DNA from: Acidobacteriota bacterium
Lineage (GTDB): Bacteria; Acidobacteriota; UBA6911; RPQK01
Direction: 5' to 3'
NCBI GenBank assembly: GCA_003819755.1
Contig: RPQK01000013.1
Location: 1 to 26,015 of the forward strand
DNA: 26,015 nt
Positions within the stretch are counted from its first letter, which is position 1. The number at the start of each line of letters is the position of its first letter. The notes under the pieces were generated by a model. It did no database searches. It was not told where the DNA came from and saw only the letters and a list, made by a program, of their open reading frames with translations. This document shows, one piece after another, positions 22,519 through 26,015 of this stretch. Position numbers and translations under genes: made by a program.

Positions 22519-25500
22519 TTAATCGCTGATCACCGACGGTTTCCCGTGGTAGATCGGGTAGGGCGGGCGCTTGGTCTTTTTCGGCGGGTTGCGCTTCAGT
22601 TCCTGCAGCAGGTAATCCACCGCCTTCTCCAGCTGCGGATCACGCCCTTCCCGCCAGGCTTTCGGGTCGAGCTCGACCACCATGTCCGGCGCCACGCCGT
22701 TGTTTTCGATCTCCCACTTCCCCTCGGGAGTGTAGAAGGCAAAGTGAGGCGCGGTAACCGAGCCGCCGTCGATCAGAGTCGGATACCCTCCAATTCCGAC
22801 GAGGCCGCCCCACGTGCGCTTGCCGATGAGCGGTCCGACCCCGGCCCGTCGGAACATGTAGGGCATCAAGTCGCCGCCCGACCCGGAGTACTCGTTGACG
22901 AGCATGACCTTCGGGCCAAGAACGCAGCCAAACGGCGTTCGGTAATCCTCGCCGTCCCGAACAGCCCAGTAGCTCATCAGCGGTTTGCGCAGATAGTCGA
23001 CGATGTAGTCGGCGGCCTGGCCTCCGCTGTTGAAGCGTTCGTCGATGACCAGTGCGTCCTTGTCTGTCTGCGAGAAGAAGTAGCGGTTGAAGAACGTGTA
23101 GCCGCCTTGAGCCGTGTCGGGCAGATAGACATAGCCAAGTTTGCCGCCGCTGGCCTGGTCGACCTTCCGGCGGTTGTCTTCGATCCACGCGAGGTTCCGC
23201 AGGTCGGTCTCGTCGGAAATCGGGACCACCGTTACTTCACGGGAGTTGCTCCCGTCGGGATTCGGCCCGACCTTCAGGACGACCTGTTTGCCGCTGGTGT
23301 TCTCGAAGAAGCTGTAGATATTGTCCGCAGCTGTAACCTCACGTCCCCTGACCGCGAGGAGGTATTCCCCGGCGACGACGTTGACTCCCGGCTGGGTCAA
23401 AGGCGCCCGCAAATCCGGGTTCCAGTTCTCGCCGTTGTAGACACGCGCAAACCGGTAACGGCCGTTTTCAATCTTGTAATCCGCCCCCAGCAGCCCGCCG
23501 GGGACGCGCTTCGCGTTCGGAATGTCTCCTCCGCCGACGTACAGATGGCCCACCGACAATTCTCCCAGCATTTCCTGGAAGAGGTAGTTGAGCTCGGCCC
23601 GGTGAACGATCGTGTCAAAAAAGGGCCGGTACTTCGCAGACGTTGCCTGCAGATCGAGGCCGTGGTGATTGGGATCATAGAAGAAGTCACGTTCGATCCT
23701 CCAGACCTCTCGGTAGATCTGGTCCCATTCGGCCTTGGGATCAACGTACACCTCGGCTTCTTCCACCTTCAGTTTGCCTTCACCGGGTTTAAACGGCTGG
23801 GCGGTGGCGGCGATGTACCAGCTTTGCCCCTGGCGCAGGAGCATCTTTTCGCCGTTCGCCGATACTTCAAAATTGCCGACGCCTTCGACGACCTTTTCGA
23901 GCTTTCGCTTCTCAAGGTCGTACTTTTGAATGATGGCGCCCGCATCTGGTCCCGCCTGATCGGGTGGGAATTCCGCGATGAACAGGAGGTTAGGCTTGAC
24001 GGCCATCAATCCGATGACGTTGCGGGGGGAAACAGACAAGGCCAGAATGCGTTGCCCGATGTTTTCAAAGTCGATTTCGACCTTGGGAGGTTCCTTCTTG
24101 TCGGCTTTCTTTTCATCCGGCTTGTCGTTCGGCTTCGCCGCGTCGTCCTTCGTCTGGTTATCAGCGTCCGCCTTCACGGCCTCTTTGCCGTCTTCTTTCT
24201 TGTCGTCTTTCTTGTCGTCTTTCTTTTCCTCGGCGGGCTTCTCTTCATCGCTCTCAGGCCCGAGAGGCGACGGAGCGTCTTTTTTCAAGACGCAGAGGTA
24301 GACACTGCGGGTCGGACGCATTGGGTAACTCGACATGTCGAACCCGAAAACCCGAGGTCCGATATCGGTGCTGGCGGTGAAATATACGTACTTACCGTTC
24401 TTGTCGAACACACTATGGGCGGCATCGCTCATTCCGTCCGTAATCTGGTGCGATTTCGCCTCCTCGAGCGAGTAGATAAAAATAGCGCGATACCAGGAGG
24501 CGATCGGCTTCTGGTAAACGAGCCAGCGGCTGTCAGGCGACCAGCTGGGTGCGCCGCCTCCGCGGGTCAGTGAATCGACCTTTACGGGTGTTCCCTTTTC
24601 AACATCGACGTACCAGATGTTCAGGCGCTTGTCGGTATAGGCGAACTTCTTGCTGTCCGGTGACCAGGCGACGCCGTAGAAGAACGAGGGTGGTTTGCCC
24701 AGATCGATCTTCTTGACCTCCCCCATTCCGTTCTGCGCCCGCAGGTGCAGAGCGTACTCCCCGGACTCATCCGAAAAGTAAGCGATCCATTTGCCGTCTG
24801 GAGACCAGGCCGGGTCGCGCTCGGCAACTCCCGGGGTATTGGTCAGGTTGCGCGTGTCCCCCTTCTCGGCGGGAACGGTCAGAATCTCGCCGCGCGCTTC
24901 GAAAATAGCCCGTGCGCCGGAGGGCGAGATGGACGCATTCGCCAGCCGGTTCGCTACTTTTTCATATTTCGCACGCAGGGTCAGGATGTCGCTGTTCAGC
25001 CCCACGTTGACTTTCGTCGTCTTCCCGGATTTCAAATCGTACAGATTCAGGGAACCGAACTGCTCGTAGACGATGGCCCCGGGGCCGGCCGAGGCGGACT
25101 TGATGTCGAGCCCGTCGTGGGTGATCAACTGGCGGACCTGCTTCGTCCTGGTGTCGAACGAGAACAGGGTGACAGGGCCATTGCGATCGGAAAGGAAGTA
25201 AATCTTGTCCCCAACCCACATCGGATTGAAGTCGTTGGAGGTGGTTCGGGGAATGGCCTCGGTGCTCGAATCGGCCGTTTTGGCTATCCAGATCGGTGTT
25301 GCCATCCCGCCGCGGTAACGCTTCCACGCATTGAAGGCGCGAGGAAGGGGTACGTAGGCGAGTTGTGCTCCATCGGGAGAATAGGAGCCCTCGTAGGCCA
25401 TCGGGAGCTGGACGTCCGAGGGAAATACACCGTCGATCGGCATCGTGAAAAGCCGCGAGAAGCGAACCGAGTAGCTGGCGCGGTCGGAGACGAAGAGCAG

Positions 25501-25866
25501 TTGCTTCCCGTCCGGGGTCCAGCCGGCCACCGTGTCAGCGTCCGGGTGCCAGGTCAGCCGTTTCGGCACGCCGCCGCCCGCAGGCACTGTGTAGACATCG
25601 GTATTGCCGTCGTACTCGCCGGTAAAAGCGATGGTCCGGCCGTCGGGCGAGAACAGTGGCCGCTGCTCATTGCCAACACCGCTCGTCAGCCTCGTCGCTT
25701 CGCCCCCCTCTCGGGGAACCGTCCACAAATCGCCGGCATAGGTGAAGCAGATGTGGGTTTGATTAAGTGTCGGATGCCGCAACAGAAGCGGTTGATCATT
25801 CGCCGCAAGCGGGGTAGCAACAACCGCAGTCACGATAAGGATGAGTAGCAAGGATAAATTTTTCAT
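22519..25866 (-). CDS. Secreted tricorn-type protease (S41) with PD40 propellers
   Basis: 1115 residues with signal peptide MKNLSLLLILIVTAVVATPLAA. Two N-terminal beta-propellers (about 25-530) carry WD40-like PD40 motifs: LFSPDGRTIAF (71), SYSPDGAQLAY (161), AWSPDGKWIAY (354), AWSPDSKKFAY (400), SWSPDSRWLVY (441). A Lys/Asp/Glu-rich insert of about 55 residues (540-595) interrupts the second propeller region. Then the tricorn C1 domain (710-785), a PDZ-like domain (790-880) and the S41 core. Likely catalytic residues: H774 in SVGHLY, nucleophile S996 in NEYSGSGGD, E1054 in WEIENNGVAPD. The closing RPPYPIYHGKP is typical of bacterial tricorn homologues. Archaeal tricorn cleaves peptides in the cytosol; this one is exported and probably feeds peptides to the S46 exopeptidase encoded next. 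Confidence 0.95.
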   Translation of the reverse strand: MKNLSLLLILIVTAVVATPLAANDQPLLLRHPTLNQTHICFTYAGDLWTVPREGGEATRLTSGVGNEQRPLFSPDGRTIAFTGEYDGNTDVYTVPAGGGVPKRLTWHPDADTVAGWTPDGKQLLFVSDRASYSVRFSRLFTMPIDGVFPSDVQLPMAYEGSYSPDGAQLAYVPLPRAFNAWKRYRGGMATPIWIAKTADSSTEAIPRTTSNDFNPMWVGDKIYFLSDRNGPVTLFSFDTRTKQVRQLITHDGLDIKSASAGPGAIVYEQFGSLNLYDLKSGKTTKVNVGLNSDILTLRAKYEKVANRLANASISPSGARAIFEARGEILTVPAEKGDTRNLTNTPGVAERDPAWSPDGKWIAYFSDESGEYALHLRAQNGMGEVKKIDLGKPPSFFYGVAWSPDSKKFAYTDKRLNIWYVDVEKGTPVKVDSLTRGGGAPSWSPDSRWLVYQKPIASWYRAIFIYSLEEAKSHQITDGMSDAAHSVFDKNGKYVYFTASTDIGPRVFGFDMSSYPMRPTRSVYLCVLKKDAPSPLGPESDEEKPAEEKKDDKKDDKKEDGKEAVKADADNQTKDDAAKPNDKPDEKKADKKEPPKVEIDFENIGQRILALSVSPRNVIGLMAVKPNLLFIAEFPPDQAGPDAGAIIQKYDLEKRKLEKVVEGVGNFEVSANGEKMLLRQGQSWYIAATAQPFKPGEGKLKVEEAEVYVDPKAEWDQIYREVWRIERDFFYDPNHHGLDLQATSAKYRPFFDTIVHRAELNYLFQEMLGELSVGHLYVGGGDIPNAKRVPGGLLGADYKIENGRYRFARVYNGENWNPDLRAPLTQPGVNVVAGEYLLAVRGREVTAADNIYSFFENTSGKQVVLKVGPNPDGSNSREVTVVPISDETDLRNLAWIEDNRRKVDQASGGKLGYVYLPDTAQGGYTFFNRYFFSQTDKDALVIDERFNSGGQAADYIVDYLRKPLMSYWAVRDGEDYRTPFGCVLGPKVMLVNEYSGSGGDLMPYMFRRAGVGPLIGKRTWGGLVGIGGYPTLIDGGSVTAPHFAFYTPEGKWEIENNGVAPDMVVELDPKAWREGRDPQLEKAVDYLLQELKRNPPKKTKRPPYPIYHGKPSVISD

Positions 25867-25885
25867 ATTGTTTTATTCCAATGAC

Positions 25886-25903
25886 CTATCCACGAATTAC
25901 ACG
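25886..25903. repeat. Truncated copy of the AATTCGTGT-family palindrome
   Basis: CTATCCACGAATTACACG is identical to 14306-14323, the left arm of the palindrome in the MoxR operon. Here the mirrored half is missing and GC-rich sequence (GCGCGGCGTGG) follows, so this is a half-element. It lies 20 nt upstream of the tricorn start. Confidence 0.75.
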
Positions 25904-25952
25904 GCGCGGCGTGGCCGCAACCAAAAGCCTGCCCGATGAAGAAGAAAGACAG

Positions 25953-25987
25953 AATGTCGAATATCGAATATCGAATGTCGAATGTCG
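25953..25987. repeat. Five tandem copies of a heptamer AATRTCG
   Basis: Units: AATGTCG, AATATCG, AATATCG, AATGTCG, AATGTCG, in direct tandem with a single G/A position varying. The array lies 87 nt upstream of the tricorn start near the window's end. Similar short-period arrays form palindrome arms elsewhere in the window, so the matching half may lie beyond the end. Confidence 0.85.
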
Positions 25988-26015
25988 AAGTGAGGAAGAA
26001 ATGATCATTGGATCT

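Noticed and set aside
22546..24573. 675-codon plus-strand frame, antisense to the tricorn gene (and 367 codons at 24745-25848)
   Set aside because: Shadow frames of a clear tricorn-type protease; the translations are Arg/Val/Leu-rich without motifs.

Overview
The window reads as chromosomal DNA of a GC-rich Gram-negative bacterium, most probably an (uncultured) member of the Acidobacteriota. The evidence is circumstantial: an ABC permease of the acidobacterial duplicated orphan permease (ADOP) type, secreted S46 and tricorn-type peptidases side by side, a SUMF1-sialidase fusion, and many intergenic inverted repeats of a kind I associate with Acidobacteriota, Planctomycetota and Verrucomicrobiota. 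No rRNA, tRNA, transposase, phage gene or CRISPR array was seen.

Layout. (1) 315-2738 (+): orphan ABC permease. (2) 2840-8596: carbohydrate-related block with a secreted GH140/DUF4038-like glycosidase (-) diverging from a secreted LamG-like plus FG-GAP propeller protein (+), followed by a secreted SUMF1-sialidase fusion (+). (3) 8721-18573 (+): a ten-gene, nearly gap-free membrane locus. Its second half is the widely conserved set DUF4129, DUF4350, MoxR AAA+ ATPase, DUF58, SpoIIM-like, RDD (compare Mycobacterium tuberculosis Rv3691-Rv3695). Its first half adds a GYF_2/zinc-ribbon/RDD protein, two paralogous B-box-type zinc-finger membrane proteins and an unrecognised six-helix membrane protein. 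(4) 18995-20031: two unlike Nudix hydrolases transcribed head to head with almost no space between their starts. (5) 20126-25866 (-): a DPP7-like S46 dipeptidyl-peptidase downstream of a 1115-residue tricorn-type protease, both with signal peptides, presumably forming an extracytoplasmic peptide-degradation pair.

How it works together. The extended MoxR locus is the best candidate for something under-described. A MoxR ATPase and a DUF58 (vWA-like) partner probably remodel or mature a membrane assembly made of the SpoIIM, RDD, DUF4129 and DUF4350 proteins, and the extra zinc-finger/GYF membrane proteins look like adaptor or target-recognition subunits. This is inference from domain content and synteny.

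The second notable layer is non-coding. Most gaps between transcription units hold a long, near-perfect palindrome, drawn from several unrelated sequence families: 9-bp tandem-built arms, 53-bp arms, and a 296-nt element with arms of about 100 nt capped by two hairpins. One such palindrome lies in frame inside the DUF58 gene, and another sits exactly between the DUF4350 stop and the MoxR ribosome-binding site.
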